DNA of 64,000 nucleotides from Alkalihalobacillus sp047302405 (GCF_047302405.1 NZ_CP154853.1:3410001-3474000); one strand, 5' to 3'. Numbered from the stretch's first letter, positions 1 to 9,794 are shown. Translations and numbers: made by a program. Notes: generated by a model not told the origin, from the letters alone.

Positions 1-216
1 CCGCAATATAACCGCATAGTTATCAAACGTCCATTCTCTTGGCCATATATAAATTCCACCCCTTACTGTATCCGTCGATTCATTTAGCGATATAGCAAGA
101 ACATTTAAAAATGGGTAGAGCATCACGACAATAACAATCCCCATAAACAAATAATTAAAGTAATCAAAAAGTTTCTCTCCTGGAGTCATTCTATTCAAAC
201 CTTTTTTCTTCCTCAC
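1..216 (-). CDS. Sugar ABC transporter permease, YtcP/LplC type (3' part cut by window edge)
   Basis: Reading the minus strand, a GTG at 216 lies 6 bases behind a GGGGGTG ribosome site and opens a frame that runs off the window start after about 72 residues. The visible part begins MTIVRKKKGLNRMTPGEKLF, continues into one membrane segment (about residues 27-46) and then NESTDTVRGGIYIWPREWTF, which is the usual N-terminus of the second permease of CUT1 oligosaccharide importers. Its start is 14 bases after the stop of the preceding permease gene, so both are in one operon. The solute-binding protein is probably just beyond the window. Function of the family: membrane channel half for import of oligosaccharides. 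The substrate is not readable from this fragment. Confidence 0.85.
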   Translation of the reverse strand, partial: MRKKKGLNRMTPGEKLFDYFNYLFMGIVIVVMLYPFLNVLAISLNESTDTVRGGIYIWPREWTFDNYAVILR

Positions 217-230
217 GATAGTCACCCCCA

Positions 231-1190
231 CTACATAACACTTGTATTTGAATATCGTTTAAATACTCCGTTTGCAATCAACAACAAAACAATACTTACC
301 ATCGCATTAAATATGCTAATAGCTGTACCGTAAGAATATCTTCCCATTCCAATACCATAATTCAACGCATATAATTCTAAAACTTCAGAATACTCTCTCA
401 CTAGAGAATTTCCTAATAATAATTGTCTTTCAAATCCAATACTAATTAAATTTCCAATCGATAAAATCAAAATGACTAAGATAGTTGGGCGAATTCCAGG
501 TAAGGTAATATGCCATATTCGTCTAAATCGACCAGCTCCATCTACTTTCGCCGCTTCGTATAATTGCGGGTCAACACCTGCCATAGCAGCTAAAAAAATG
601 ATAGAGTTCCACCCCATTTGTTTCCAAACATCAGAAGCTGTTAATATATACCAAAACCATTCCCCTTTTGCCATAAACTGTATCGGATTATCAACTATGT
701 TCAAACCTACTAATAAATCATTAATGACTCCACCATCCGTTGAGAGCATCTTTGTTACGATCCCTGCTACAACTACCCATGAGACAAAATGAGGTAAATA
801 AGAAATCGTTTGAACAGATCTTTTAAATATAGAATCTTTTAATTCATTTAAGAAAACGGCAAAAATTATCGGAATCGAAAAACCGGCCACTAATAATAAC
901 ACACTCATCGCTATCGTATTCCGTAAAACTAAATAAAAATGTGGGTCATTAAATAGTTCAATAAAATGAGCAAATCCTACCCATTCCTGTTCATAAAATG
1001 CCCTTCCCGGTCTGAAATCTTGAAAAGCCATCGTCCAGCCCCAAACCGGAAGATAATTAAAAATGAATACATATATGACGACTGGAATTGACATTAAGTA
1101 TAAGATTTTTTGTTTCTTCATTGTCTCCCAAAAGTTTTTTTTCTTTGGAATAACTACTTTTGATTGCTGTGACTCGACCGAAATTTTCAA
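231..1190 (-). CDS. Sugar ABC transporter permease, YteP/LplB type
   Basis: A 319-residue inner permease of the binding-protein-dependent (CUT1) family. About six membrane segments can be seen (near residues 30-50, 90-112, 125-147, 175-200, 235-255 and 288-308). The cytoplasmic EAA loop is present near residue 212 (YEAAKVDGAGRFRRIWHITLP), where the shared ATPase docks. N-terminal KKQKILYLMSIPVVIYVFIF is typical of the YteP/LplB subgroup, which imports plant-polysaccharide oligomers. The start ATG follows GGGAGGGATTAC. It is followed by the partner permease and preceded by a YesN/YesM two-component system, the arrangement of the B. subtilis yes/yte loci. With GH5, GH42 and GH95 enzymes upstream, the likely cargo is a xyloglucan or galactan oligosaccharide (inference). 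No ATPase gene is seen nearby; such systems commonly share MsmX. Confidence 0.9.
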   Translation of the reverse strand: MKISVESQQSKVVIPKKKNFWETMKKQKILYLMSIPVVIYVFIFNYLPVWGWTMAFQDFRPGRAFYEQEWVGFAHFIELFNDPHFYLVLRNTIAMSVLLLVAGFSIPIIFAVFLNELKDSIFKRSVQTISYLPHFVSWVVVAGIVTKMLSTDGGVINDLLVGLNIVDNPIQFMAKGEWFWYILTASDVWKQMGWNSIIFLAAMAGVDPQLYEAAKVDGAGRFRRIWHITLPGIRPTILVILILSIGNLISIGFERQLLLGNSLVREYSEVLELYALNYGIGMGRYSYGTAISIFNAMVSIVLLLIANGVFKRYSNTSVM

Positions 1191-1371
1191 TGTAATCCCT
1201 CCCTCTTTACTCTTCTATCATAGCTAATTTAAAGCATTTCAAATACCCAAATGATTACTACTAAAATCATATAATAATTGGATTAAGAATCCGCTTACAT
1301 AATTGATTTATAAGGGATTTTTATCGGTTTATAGAATCAAATTATCATCTTTTGTATTTAGACTACACAAC

Positions 1372-1403
1372 AAAGAACCTCTCAAAAAAAGAAGAGGTTC
1401 TTT
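1372..1403 (-). terminator. Hairpin at the end of the response-regulator gene
   Basis: The arms AAAGAACCTCT and AGAGGTTCTTT pair perfectly around an A-rich loop, and the minus-strand product ends in TTTGTTGTG. The left arm overlaps the stop codon of the regulator gene. It separates the regulator pair from the permease genes, which then have a 180-base leader of their own. Confidence 0.7.
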
Positions 1404-2952
1404 ACACGTTATTTTTCTCTTTTCGCCGATAAGTGGACGGCGATAATCCGACATATTTTTTAAACTTGCTATGAAAATAATCTACATTATTATAACCGAC
1501 TATCTCAGCAACACGATACACTTTAAGACCTTCTAATAATAATTTTTTGGCATTTTTTATTCTCACTTTATCTAGGTACGTATTAAAATATTCTCCCGTA
1601 TAGCTTTTAAATAACTTTCCTAAATAAGCACTATTATAATTAAAAAGACCTGCAAGCTTTTCTAGTTTTAAATTCTCATGGTAATTATTATTGATTAGGA
1701 CTAATAATTTTTTTAGTTGATCATCCGCCTGATCATATTTAAATTCTCGATAAACCTCTTCCATTAACAAATTTACAAAACGCTCTAACTCTAAATAATT
1801 TTTCAATTGATAAATTTCCAATATCTTCTCGGATGTATTGGAAATAAACGATTCTTTCTCTGGCTTTTCCTTTTGAAGTTTATTCATAACGATTGTTAGG
1901 GCATAAACATAATTCTTTTTTACATTTTCTTCGGAATAAGGAACATCCACTAAATCAAAGATGCCTGATAGTGTTGGTTCAACCATATGTAGCTCACCAA
2001 CTTCTAAGGCCATGTATACTCTATCAATAATATCCTTCATCTGGGTAGAAGATTTTTCCTTTTCTGTTCTGATTAATTCTCGACCCTTTATGAGCAATTG
2101 ATCTTCTGGAAAGAAAAACTTCTTTTCGATTAAGGTTAAAGCTGTTTTATATGAATCTTTAATTTCACATAACGAATCCACACAATTACCTAAAGCGACG
2201 GTATAATTAATATCACTTTTTTTCAATATATCGCTAATTTTTTTGTAAAGCTTTTCAATCACACTCATTTTATAAATATTACAATTAATAATAATGCCTA
2301 AATAAGCTTCGTGTAAAAAAAGACTAGCTTCTTTGTCATGAATAACTAAATTCTTTATTTGCTCTTTTATCGTCAAAATCTGAAATATTTCAGGTTTTTT
2401 CTCTTCCATTCGAATTAATAGAACTTGATATTTATCCCATTCCATTTCGAATTCTTTTGCTAGATTTTTTCTCTCAGTAGTCATTTTGTCGTACGTACTA
2501 TTCAGTACATTAGATAAAATAAACATCTCTTTTTTTCGCTCGTTTTCAATTAAGGTTAATTCTTGAACCGTATTCTCTTTATCTAATTCTTGCTTTATTT
2601 CCACTAACGCATCTATTAAATTTTCTTCATCTATTGGCTTTAATAAATACCCAGCTACATTGTGTTGAATCGCTTTTTTCGCATAGTTAAAATCGGCATA
2701 CCCAGTTAAAATTAAACATTGAATTCTTTTATCAAACTCTCGAATATTCTCAATTAACTGTAATCCGTCCATTCCCACCATCCGAATATCAGAAATAATC
2801 AAATCGTATTCTTCATCTTTACACATATTCAAGGCGGTCTGACCATCTTGAGCTAATGCTACTACCTGAAAACCATATGCTTCCCAAGGTATAACCACTC
2901 TTAAACCTTCCCTAACGGTTGTTTCATCATCAACGATCAATACTTTATACAT
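1402..2952 (-). CDS. AraC-family response regulator (YesN type)
   Basis: A 516-residue DNA-binding response regulator. Residues 1-120 form a receiver domain (DD at 8-9, phosphate-accepting Asp at about 55 in ISDIRM, Lys in GYLLKP near 105). A long middle region of about 280 residues follows, and the C-terminal 100 residues hold two AraC-type helix-turn-helix motifs (LEKLAGLFNYNSAYLGKLFK and VAEIVGYNNVDYFHSKFKK). The ATG at 2952 is chosen because GAGGTGG ends 5 bases before it; an in-frame GTG at 2961 sits inside that ribosome site. The gene lies 91 bases after the cognate sensor gene and before two sugar permeases. By family precedent it activates the adjacent transporter or glycosidase genes when the sensor detects an oligosaccharide or its binding protein. 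Confidence 0.92.
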   Translation of the reverse strand: MYKVLIVDDETTVREGLRVVIPWEAYGFQVVALAQDGQTALNMCKDEEYDLIISDIRMVGMDGLQLIENIREFDKRIQCLILTGYADFNYAKKAIQHNVAGYLLKPIDEENLIDALVEIKQELDKENTVQELTLIENERKKEMFILSNVLNSTYDKMTTERKNLAKEFEMEWDKYQVLLIRMEEKKPEIFQILTIKEQIKNLVIHDKEASLFLHEAYLGIIINCNIYKMSVIEKLYKKISDILKKSDINYTVALGNCVDSLCEIKDSYKTALTLIEKKFFFPEDQLLIKGRELIRTEKEKSSTQMKDIIDRVYMALEVGELHMVEPTLSGIFDLVDVPYSEENVKKNYVYALTIVMNKLQKEKPEKESFISNTSEKILEIYQLKNYLELERFVNLLMEEVYREFKYDQADDQLKKLLVLINNNYHENLKLEKLAGLFNYNSAYLGKLFKSYTGEYFNTYLDKVRIKNAKKLLLEGLKVYRVAEIVGYNNVDYFHSKFKKYVGLSPSTYRRKEKNNV

Positions 2953-3043
2953 GAAAACCACCTCTATTTTAGAATGAATGCAATGACATTTTCCAATAAG
3001 TTATCTCACATGTAAAAAGAATTAATAAATTTTTTTCATTTTT

Positions 3044-4828
3044 TTAAGCTCTCTTTAATGGAATTGTAAAAGAAATTCGAGTCCCTTTGTCTTCTTCACT
3101 AAAAATAACCAGTCCTTTACCAGTGTTATAAGTTAATAAAATACGTTCATGGACATTCTTTATTCCAATCCTACTCTCCTCTTCCATGTTATCTTCTGTT
3201 AATACAAAGAAGATTTCTTCTTTTTTCTTCTCTGATATCCCGATTCCATTGTCAATTACTTGTACAAATAGCTCGTCTCCTCTTATTTTGGTCTCTACAA
3301 CAATTTTACCGCCTTCAAGTTTACGTTCTAGCCCATGAATAACCGCATTTTCCACCAACGGCTGGATGATTAATGGTGGAATTTCAATATTAAGAGACTC
3401 TGAATCTATATTCAACTCATACTCGAGGCGTTCATCAAAACGGAAATTTTGAATTTCTAAATAGGCAGTGACCATATCCATTTCTTGCTTTAACGGAACC
3501 ATTTTCCCGCCAACTTCTAAACTGATACGCAATAATTTCCCTAATCTTTTCACAACATGGGCAATCTCTTTTTCACCTTTTAAAAGGGTTTTCATTCTGA
3601 TCGTTTCTAACGTATTGAATAGAAAATGAGGATTAATTTGACTCGCTAACATTTTTAACTTCATTTCATTTTGTCTTTTTTCTAATACATTTTTTTCCTT
3701 ATTCTTTTGTTCAACTTCCTCTAATAGCTCCTTAATACTTATCGTCATCCGATTGAACTCTTTGGACAATTTCCCGATTTCATCTTCCCCTTCAACTTGA
3801 GCGTACGTCGTTAAATTCCCAGCTGCTACCGTTTGGATTTTCTTACTCAATATCGATATTCGTTTAGAAATTAAGTGTGAGACACCATATATTAAGAAAA
3901 GGGCGATAATGATACTAATCGAAATCACCATAAAACCTAATCTCTGTAACTTATTAGCACCTTCCATTATTTGAGCATCCGTAATGATCGAAACAATTCT
4001 TAAGTCATTCACACTATTTGGGACCCTAATAGCATCCACCATAATATGAGAAGGATCATTGAATACGACATCTTGAAATGTCCCCAATTCACCTTTTATT
4101 AATTTAGGCGATATGGTAAGAGCCTCTAAATTATTTCCTAATAGCTCGCCTACATTCGTAGCGACGATATTATTTTTAGCATCTAAGAACAAAATAGGAA
4201 GACTTTCTTGTGACAGAATAAAGTTAAGATAATTTGTATTTATATCCACAGCTAAAACACCATACGTATTAAATTCTGCAAAATGTATCATTCTTGTAAT
4301 GCTAAAATTGTTCTTGATGCCTCTTATTTCATCTTCAATAACTCCCCAACTCATTAATCCACTATTTGCTATCGCTTCTTGATACCAATCAGCCTTTAAA
4401 ATTTCCGCTTTAACAGGAATAAATCTCCAATTATTTAACATTGAATCATTATTTACATAAAATCGAATATTTTCAATTTCATTATAGTAACGAATATTGT
4501 TTTCAAAATAATTAAAATTTCTATATGCTTCTACTACTTCATAGACAGAATCATAATTTGTATTAACGATATCTTTTAATCGTTGATCAACCAGGAGAGC
4601 GTTAGATACGTATGCTGGTGGGATCAAGGCATCAGAAATTCTCGCTTTTATTCTTGTCATATCCGAAGCCGTTTGCTCAAGAGTACTATCTAAAGCCATC
4701 TTCCGTAATTCAGATGTCAAAAAAAGACCCACGATCAGAACAGGAATAAAAACAACTACTAGGAAAGAAAAAATCAGCTTATTTCTTAATTTCATATTAT
4801 TCACTTTCTTGAGAAAAAATTTCTTCAT
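3044..4828 (-). CDS. Sensor histidine kinase (YesM type, HAMP + LytS-like kinase)
   Basis: A 594-residue membrane sensor kinase. It has a membrane helix at about 17-37, an extracellular sensing region of about 250 residues, a second helix at about 298-318, a HAMP linker to about 370, and a kinase core of the YesM/LytS kind: the phospho-accepting His in INPHFLFNTLETIR near 400, the N-box PLVENAVIHG and the G-box DNGIGI. It is the partner of the YesN-type regulator just downstream. The start follows a GGAG motif and gives a positively charged N-terminus (MKKFFLKK). A sigma-A promoter and a cre site lie 30-70 bases upstream, so its expression should fall on preferred sugars. The ligand is unknown; context suggests a plant cell-wall oligosaccharide. 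Confidence 0.93.
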   Translation of the reverse strand: MKKFFLKKVNNMKLRNKLIFSFLVVVFIPVLIVGLFLTSELRKMALDSTLEQTASDMTRIKARISDALIPPAYVSNALLVDQRLKDIVNTNYDSVYEVVEAYRNFNYFENNIRYYNEIENIRFYVNNDSMLNNWRFIPVKAEILKADWYQEAIANSGLMSWGVIEDEIRGIKNNFSITRMIHFAEFNTYGVLAVDINTNYLNFILSQESLPILFLDAKNNIVATNVGELLGNNLEALTISPKLIKGELGTFQDVVFNDPSHIMVDAIRVPNSVNDLRIVSIITDAQIMEGANKLQRLGFMVISISIIIALFLIYGVSHLISKRISILSKKIQTVAAGNLTTYAQVEGEDEIGKLSKEFNRMTISIKELLEEVEQKNKEKNVLEKRQNEMKLKMLASQINPHFLFNTLETIRMKTLLKGEKEIAHVVKRLGKLLRISLEVGGKMVPLKQEMDMVTAYLEIQNFRFDERLEYELNIDSESLNIEIPPLIIQPLVENAVIHGLERKLEGGKIVVETKIRGDELFVQVIDNGIGISEKKKEEIFFVLTEDNMEEESRIGIKNVHERILLTYNTGKGLVIFSEEDKGTRISFTIPLKRA

Positions 4829-4858
4829 AAGTGAGCTCCAATGTAGTTAATTTCTAAC

Positions 4859-4900
4859 AGAAAACGCTTTCATTATATAAAAAAACTATATTTATTTTCA
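4859..4900 (-). promoter_or_regulatory. Sigma-A promoter overlapped by a cre (CcpA) site, for the sensor-kinase operon
   Basis: On the minus strand TATAAT lies at 4877-4872 and TGAAAA at 4900-4895, 17 bases apart. Immediately overlapping the -10 is AATGAAAGCGTTTTCTGT (4875-4858), which agrees closely with the CcpA consensus WTGAAARCGYTTTCW. Overlap with the -10 implies repression by CcpA-HPr(Ser-P) when glucose is available. Confidence 0.7.
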
Positions 4901-4984
4901 TTTTATATTAGATAAGCCAAAAAATATACAGCAACAATTTTTAAATAAATCATACAAAAATTTGATATAACCGTAAGCCCGAAA

Positions 4985-5014
4985 TTAAAAAAACTCTTTC
5001 AACGAGAAAGAGGA
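4985..5014 (-). terminator. Intrinsic terminator on the minus strand
   Basis: CTCTTTC pairs with GAAAGAG around a five-base loop and is followed on the minus strand by seven T. It is the second terminator between the GH95 gene and the sensor-kinase gene; what it ends is not clear. Confidence 0.6.
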
Positions 5015-5217
5015 AATCCGATCGCTCCCGGGATGGGGGGCACGCTTGATATCCCTTTCTGGCCAGAGAGTCCTTTTTTTACAGCCTTTTATAAGGGATG
5101 AAAAATAACCCTACATCCGATTATTTTTTCAGATCAGTGGTTCTTTAGGTTTCTATTTTACAGGTGGCTTGGATCTTCCGTGACGAGGGCAGATAGGCTT
5201 GGTTTGAATACGGGTTT
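5015..5217. other. Geneless stretch between two minus-strand terminators
   Basis: About 200 bases lie between the terminator of the GH95 gene and a second terminator. Part of it (about 5018-5085) is clearly GC-richer than its surroundings (CTCCCGGGATGGGGGGCACG). No frame longer than about 30 codons with a ribosome site is seen on the minus strand. It could encode a short non-coding RNA ending at the 4985-5014 terminator, or be the relic of a lost gene. I could not match it to a known riboswitch consensus. Confidence 0.3.
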
Positions 5218-5264
5218 ACAAAAAGCCGACCAATTATGTCGATTACTTCTAATTGGCCCGACTT
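5218..5264 (-). terminator. Intrinsic terminator after the GH95 gene
   Basis: On the minus strand AAGTCGGGCCAATTA pairs with TAATTGGTCGGCTT with a single bulged G, then TTTTTGT follows. It lies about 10 bases after the stop of the GH95 gene and ends the three-gene glycosidase transcript. Confidence 0.75.
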
Positions 5265-5271
5265 CTATACT

Positions 5272-7638
5272 TTATAAATTGATATTTATTTCTAATGGCT
5301 CATTTTCTAATAGCGTCACCGTTAAATGAGTTTGATCTTTTAAATGAACTAAGTGGGCATGGTTACTAGAAATACTCGCCAGGCCTTCTCTCATTCTTAC
5401 CTCAATTTGCTGATCCTTTTTAGACTGGAGGACGATTTTCATTTTTTTCATTTCTAGATCCCACTCTAATCTATTTATCTCTACAGCGGTTCGAGTAAGG
5501 GCACCTGTTAAACAACCTTTTGTCATCTCTTTTGGGAGTGCAGGTAATAGTTCAATCATACCTGGGTATGAATAAATAAGCATTTCCAATACTAATGTTG
5601 GCACGCTACAATTTGCGTCAACATTATAAATTTCACGATTGGGGTTATGTGAAGTGACTAGACTAGAATAAATATAGTCTCCTTCTAAAAGTAGCTTTAA
5701 GTTTTCCCTTACTAACTCTTTATTTTTTAAGCGGGCAGCTACAATACCACAATGCATCACCCCATGAGCAGAATAATTTCCTCTTTTTCTCAATTTGAGC
5801 GCTTTTTCTGAAGCCTTAAATAATTCAGGCGTTAATTCAGGAGTGATTTCATGCCCCGGCCATACAGGATACAGATGAGAGATGTGGCGATGGTCGTATT
5901 GATCATGTAAGTCTTTATGAATCCATTCTTTTAAAGCTCCATCTTCATTGATCATATAATCAGGGAGTTTCTCAAGTTGTATTTTCCATTTTTCGATATT
6001 TTCACTCTCTATTTGTAGTTCACTACATATTTGGATTAAGTTTATCAAAAGCTCTTTAGCCACAGCGATATCCATCGTTGCATTTATAGAAGCTTGACTT
6101 GTCTGCCAGCCTTGCTGAAGTAATTCTTTTGAAATGACCGGCGTATTTTCTGGAGAATAAGATGGGATAAATAAGCTTTTTCCATGTTCATCTTCTTCCG
6201 TTAAAAAATCTTCATAAAACAAGGCAATTTCTTTCATTAAAGGCAGTGCTCTTTCAACAAAAAACTCTTTATCACCGCTAATTTGAAACCATTCAAAAAA
6301 GGGCATAACTAACCATTGTGCTCCCGCTGTCCAAAAACCTAGTGGCCAGTCAACGTTAAAATGGGTATGAATATTATGATTGCCATCCGTTTTAGAACCT
6401 GCTAAAAAACCCCTACAGCCATACAAAACTTGTGCATTTATTTTCCAATCTGGCGAAATTTTTTCAATAAGGTGAAAATAACCTTCCAATGCTTCTCGCA
6501 TATTCCCAATCCCACCACATGAAACCGCTAAATTCACATTCGCATCTGTTGTAAAATCCCCACTCCAAGGTGGACGCCAATCGCCTGTCCATAAACCAAC
6601 TAAATTAGGAGGGTAATCACCAGAGGAACAAATGAAGACGTACCGTCCCATATCAAACATCTTCTGTAAAAGACGCTGGTCCAGCTCTTGGCTCTGATTG
6701 AAAAGCAATGACTCGGTCGCCACATCACCTTCATCTGGGGGGCCAATAGACAAACTCATTCGATTAAACATCTCTCCATGAAGCTGTTCATGCTTTTTTA
6801 GTAATTCACTATATGCGGTTTCTGCTAATGTCAAAAGTTTTGATTTGAGCTTATTTAACTGTTCTATTTCTTCCTTTTGATAATCACTCAGCGGAATAAT
6901 TTCAGTAAATACGATAATCTCATTCGCCTCTTCAATGATAAAACGCTCATTCTCTGAACTAATATTTCCCTTTTCTCCTTTTAATAAAATATACGAACTT
7001 CCCACATATCCTTTTTGGGAGACGGTATATTTACAAGCAAAGGATAGATGAGCTCCGCAAGTCATCACTTTATACGTTCCACTGCCCTCATGAATTAAAT
7101 CCTCAATCAAAAGCTCACCATTTAACTTCCCATCCCCTATTGACTTCATCTGAAGAACGGTCACATCATCCGCTCGCGAAATAAATAAGTTACGTTCATA
7201 GCCCCCTCGTTCATCTTCCCAGCTTACTTTCACCTCTCCGGTTTCAAAATCAACTGAGCGACGATAGTTTTTAATAACTCCTTGTTCGGATTGATTCCAT
7301 TTTAGTGCGTATGCGGGATGATAGGCATCCGTCCAAAGAAGAGGATGTCCAGACTTATGAGCAAATAATTCCGCTGCATCTCTAAACTTTCCTCTTTTCA
7401 TCCTTTCTCTAATTTCACCTAGATATGGGGCTATATGATTATTTTGAACAACCTCTTCATGAAATGGCTCATATAACTTCTCATGATTAAGGATAACCGT
7501 TTCATTTAATGGTTGACCATATACTAAAGCACCCATTTTGCCATTCCCTGTTACTAATGCCTCCTCCCACCGTTCTGCCGCTCTTTCACTTACCAATCCT
7601 CTCGCCGGAACTTCACTGTTCACTTCTTTTTTTATCAC
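5272..7638 (-). CDS. Glycoside hydrolase family 95 type alpha-L-fucosidase/alpha-L-galactosidase
   Basis: A 788-residue cytoplasmic enzyme (no signal peptide) with the GH95 layout. The N-terminal beta domain begins with AAERWEEALVTGNGKMGALV and LNHEKLYEP. The (alpha/alpha)6 barrel contains NLVGLWTGDWRPPWSGDFTT followed by DANVNLAV, then SPENT, the conserved HRHISHLYPVWPGHEIT, and a C-terminal MIELLPALP segment. These are GH95 landmarks, but the catalytic-base region GGIGN and the NVDANCS stretch differ in detail from bifidobacterial AfcA, so fucose versus galactose cannot be decided. The gene sits 71 bases after the GH42 gene and ends at an intrinsic terminator. With the GH5 and GH42 enzymes it would strip terminal L-fucose or L-galactose from imported oligosaccharides such as those of xyloglucan (inference). 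Confidence 0.85.
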   Translation of the reverse strand: MIKKEVNSEVPARGLVSERAAERWEEALVTGNGKMGALVYGQPLNETVILNHEKLYEPFHEEVVQNNHIAPYLGEIRERMKRGKFRDAAELFAHKSGHPLLWTDAYHPAYALKWNQSEQGVIKNYRRSVDFETGEVKVSWEDERGGYERNLFISRADDVTVLQMKSIGDGKLNGELLIEDLIHEGSGTYKVMTCGAHLSFACKYTVSQKGYVGSSYILLKGEKGNISSENERFIIEEANEIIVFTEIIPLSDYQKEEIEQLNKLKSKLLTLAETAYSELLKKHEQLHGEMFNRMSLSIGPPDEGDVATESLLFNQSQELDQRLLQKMFDMGRYVFICSSGDYPPNLVGLWTGDWRPPWSGDFTTDANVNLAVSCGGIGNMREALEGYFHLIEKISPDWKINAQVLYGCRGFLAGSKTDGNHNIHTHFNVDWPLGFWTAGAQWLVMPFFEWFQISGDKEFFVERALPLMKEIALFYEDFLTEEDEHGKSLFIPSYSPENTPVISKELLQQGWQTSQASINATMDIAVAKELLINLIQICSELQIESENIEKWKIQLEKLPDYMINEDGALKEWIHKDLHDQYDHRHISHLYPVWPGHEITPELTPELFKASEKALKLRKRGNYSAHGVMHCGIVAARLKNKELVRENLKLLLEGDYIYSSLVTSHNPNREIYNVDANCSVPTLVLEMLIYSYPGMIELLPALPKEMTKGCLTGALTRTAVEINRLEWDLEMKKMKIVLQSKKDQQIEVRMREGLASISSNHAHLVHLKDQTHLTVTLLENEPLEININL

Positions 7639-7709
7639 GCTACCTCAACTCCTTTGTTCGAGCGAATTGTAAATTTTAATAACAGAAGTGCCTAATTTTT
7701 GTTTTAGAT

Positions 7710-9743
7710 TCACTTTTTTACTTTTTCTAATAACATGACTCCTTGTTTATTTAACTGTATAGTTCCTGATATCTCGCTTCCCGTTAAAAGGTCAACGAAC
7801 TCTTCCTTCACCTCGAATGAAGTCTCAATGTCATTATGATTTAAAACAAATAAAACGGCTCTTCCTTCTTTACTTCTCTCAGTTACTTCAACTCCACTCG
7901 GTGTAACTAGAAGGGAGGTTATCCCTTTTTCTTGACACAAGTTTTCAATGAGACCATTTATAAAAGCCTGCTCTCCACTTGAACCAACATAAATCGCTTT
8001 TCCACTCCCATAAGGATTGGACGTAACAACCGGTAAACCTTGATAAAACTCTGAGCCATATTCTGCTATTACGTCAGCTCCTTCCGTATGAATAATGTCA
8101 AAGAGAAGATTACAATCATAATGTCCTTCTAGCCTTCCCCACTTTTCCTTCATGACGATTTGATTAAATTGGCTGGGATCAAGAGCATCGATCTCTTCAA
8201 CCCAAATACCTAGCAGCTTTCGAAGCTTTCCTGGATAGCCCCCTAACGTCACTAGGTCATGTTCATTAACAATTCCACTAAAAAAAGTGGTAATAAACGT
8301 TCCTCCTTTTTCCACAAAAGATTCTAGTTTTTCGTGATACTCTTTTTTTACCATATATAAAACAGGAGCTATAACAAGGTCATATTTACTAAGGTCATCC
8401 TCTGTGCTAACAATATCAACTGGAATGTTTAACTCATACAGTGCGGCATAATATTTATGTACCTCTTTAACATAATCTAACGACACAGAAGGTCCACTCG
8501 ATAACTCAATCGCCCAACGATTTTCCCAGTCATAAACAATTGCTACCTTTGCCTCTATCCTCGAATCGATAAAAACATCTGATAACTGCTGTAACTCTTT
8601 TCCTAAGTCGGCTGTCTCCCTAAAAACCCTCGTGCGCTCATGTCCAACATGTTCAATCACAGCACCATGGAATTTTTCACAAGCTCCGATAGAACGTCTT
8701 AATTGAAAGAACATGACCGTATCTGCCCCATGAGCCATCGCTTGATAACTCCATAATCTCATCACACCTGGACGCTTTAAGGCATTATACGGTTGCCAAT
8801 TTTGTTGGCTCGGCGTTTGTTCCATTAACATAAATGGTTGACCATTTTTCAATCCACGCATCAAATCATGGGTCATCGCTGTCAGACTAACAGGCGTATC
8901 GATTCCTGGATAACTATCCCATGAAACGACATCCATTTCTTTTCCCCACTTAAAATAATCCAACTCTGGATAGGTCCCCATTAAATTGGTCGTAACCGGA
9001 AGATCTGGTGTATGTTTTTTTAAAGCGTTATGCTCCAATTTATAACACTCTAATAAACTTTCAGATTGAAAAATTCGATAGTCTAATGAAATACCTTGAA
9101 ACGCACTCACATTCCCTTCGCCTTCTTCACTTAAAGCATTTGGAACGACAATTTCGTCCCATTCATAAAAGGTATGTCCCCAAAATCTCGTATTCCATGT
9201 TTGGTTTAGCTTTTCTAAACTCCCATATTTTTTCTGTAACCATTGTCGAAAACCATTCGTACAATTTTCACAATAACAGTAACCCCCATATTCATTTGAA
9301 ACATGCCAAATTAAAACAGCTGGATGCCCTTTATATCTTTCACCTAATTGATCAGCCATTTTTTCTGAATACTCTCGATAAGTGGGACTGCTCGGACAAG
9401 AGTTATGTCTACCTCCAAATGTTCTTTTTCTTCCATAAAAATCAACCCGCCGTACGTCAGGATACTTCTTTGCCATCCAGGCGGGATGAGCAGCCGTACT
9501 TGTAGCTAAACATGTATAAATCCCTTGTTCATAAAGCCGATTAATATGAGCATCTAAATTTATAAAATGATAAGTGTCTTCATTAGGTTGATTGAGTGCC
9601 CAAGAAAATACATTCAAAGTCACTATATCAATCCCTGCCTTTTTAAACATTCGAATATCTTCTTCCCATACAGCAGGGTCATCCCACTGTTCAGGATTAT
9701 AATCACCACCGTACCAAACCTTCGGGAGTTTACGACTTATCAT
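7710..9743 (-). CDS. Glycoside hydrolase family 42 beta-galactosidase
   Basis: A 677-residue retaining beta-galactosidase, close to the family's usual 660-690. The opening LPKVWYGGDYNPEQWD is diagnostic. The acid/base Glu is in WHVSNEYGGYC, the nucleophile Glu is in FMLMEQTPSQQNW, and a zinc cluster is formed by the Cys of RHNSCPSSP plus CYCENC, as in Thermus A4 beta-galactosidase. The trimerisation domain and a short C-terminal beta domain follow. The ATG at 9743 is chosen because GGAGG precedes it by 8 bases; in-frame starts further upstream lie before this ribosome site. There is no signal peptide, so it works on imported oligosaccharides. It sits between GH5 and GH95 genes in one transcript. 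Confidence 0.95.
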   Translation of the reverse strand: MISRKLPKVWYGGDYNPEQWDDPAVWEEDIRMFKKAGIDIVTLNVFSWALNQPNEDTYHFINLDAHINRLYEQGIYTCLATSTAAHPAWMAKKYPDVRRVDFYGRKRTFGGRHNSCPSSPTYREYSEKMADQLGERYKGHPAVLIWHVSNEYGGYCYCENCTNGFRQWLQKKYGSLEKLNQTWNTRFWGHTFYEWDEIVVPNALSEEGEGNVSAFQGISLDYRIFQSESLLECYKLEHNALKKHTPDLPVTTNLMGTYPELDYFKWGKEMDVVSWDSYPGIDTPVSLTAMTHDLMRGLKNGQPFMLMEQTPSQQNWQPYNALKRPGVMRLWSYQAMAHGADTVMFFQLRRSIGACEKFHGAVIEHVGHERTRVFRETADLGKELQQLSDVFIDSRIEAKVAIVYDWENRWAIELSSGPSVSLDYVKEVHKYYAALYELNIPVDIVSTEDDLSKYDLVIAPVLYMVKKEYHEKLESFVEKGGTFITTFFSGIVNEHDLVTLGGYPGKLRKLLGIWVEEIDALDPSQFNQIVMKEKWGRLEGHYDCNLLFDIIHTEGADVIAEYGSEFYQGLPVVTSNPYGSGKAIYVGSSGEQAFINGLIENLCQEKGITSLLVTPSGVEVTERSKEGRAVLFVLNHNDIETSFEVKEEFVDLLTGSEISGTIQLNKQGVMLLEKVKK

Positions 9744-9794
9744 TGATTTAACCTCCATTGTTAATGTCATGCTTTTCATTAGATAGAGATGGTT

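Noticed and set aside
4829..5271. Riboswitch before the sensor-kinase gene
   Set aside because: No match to T-box, SAM, purine, lysine, cobalamin, ydaO or c-di-GMP core words; the visible elements are explained by terminators, a promoter and a cre site.
9008..9505. 165-codon plus-strand frame in the GH42 gene
   Set aside because: Antisense of the conserved GH42 active-site region; no ribosome site.
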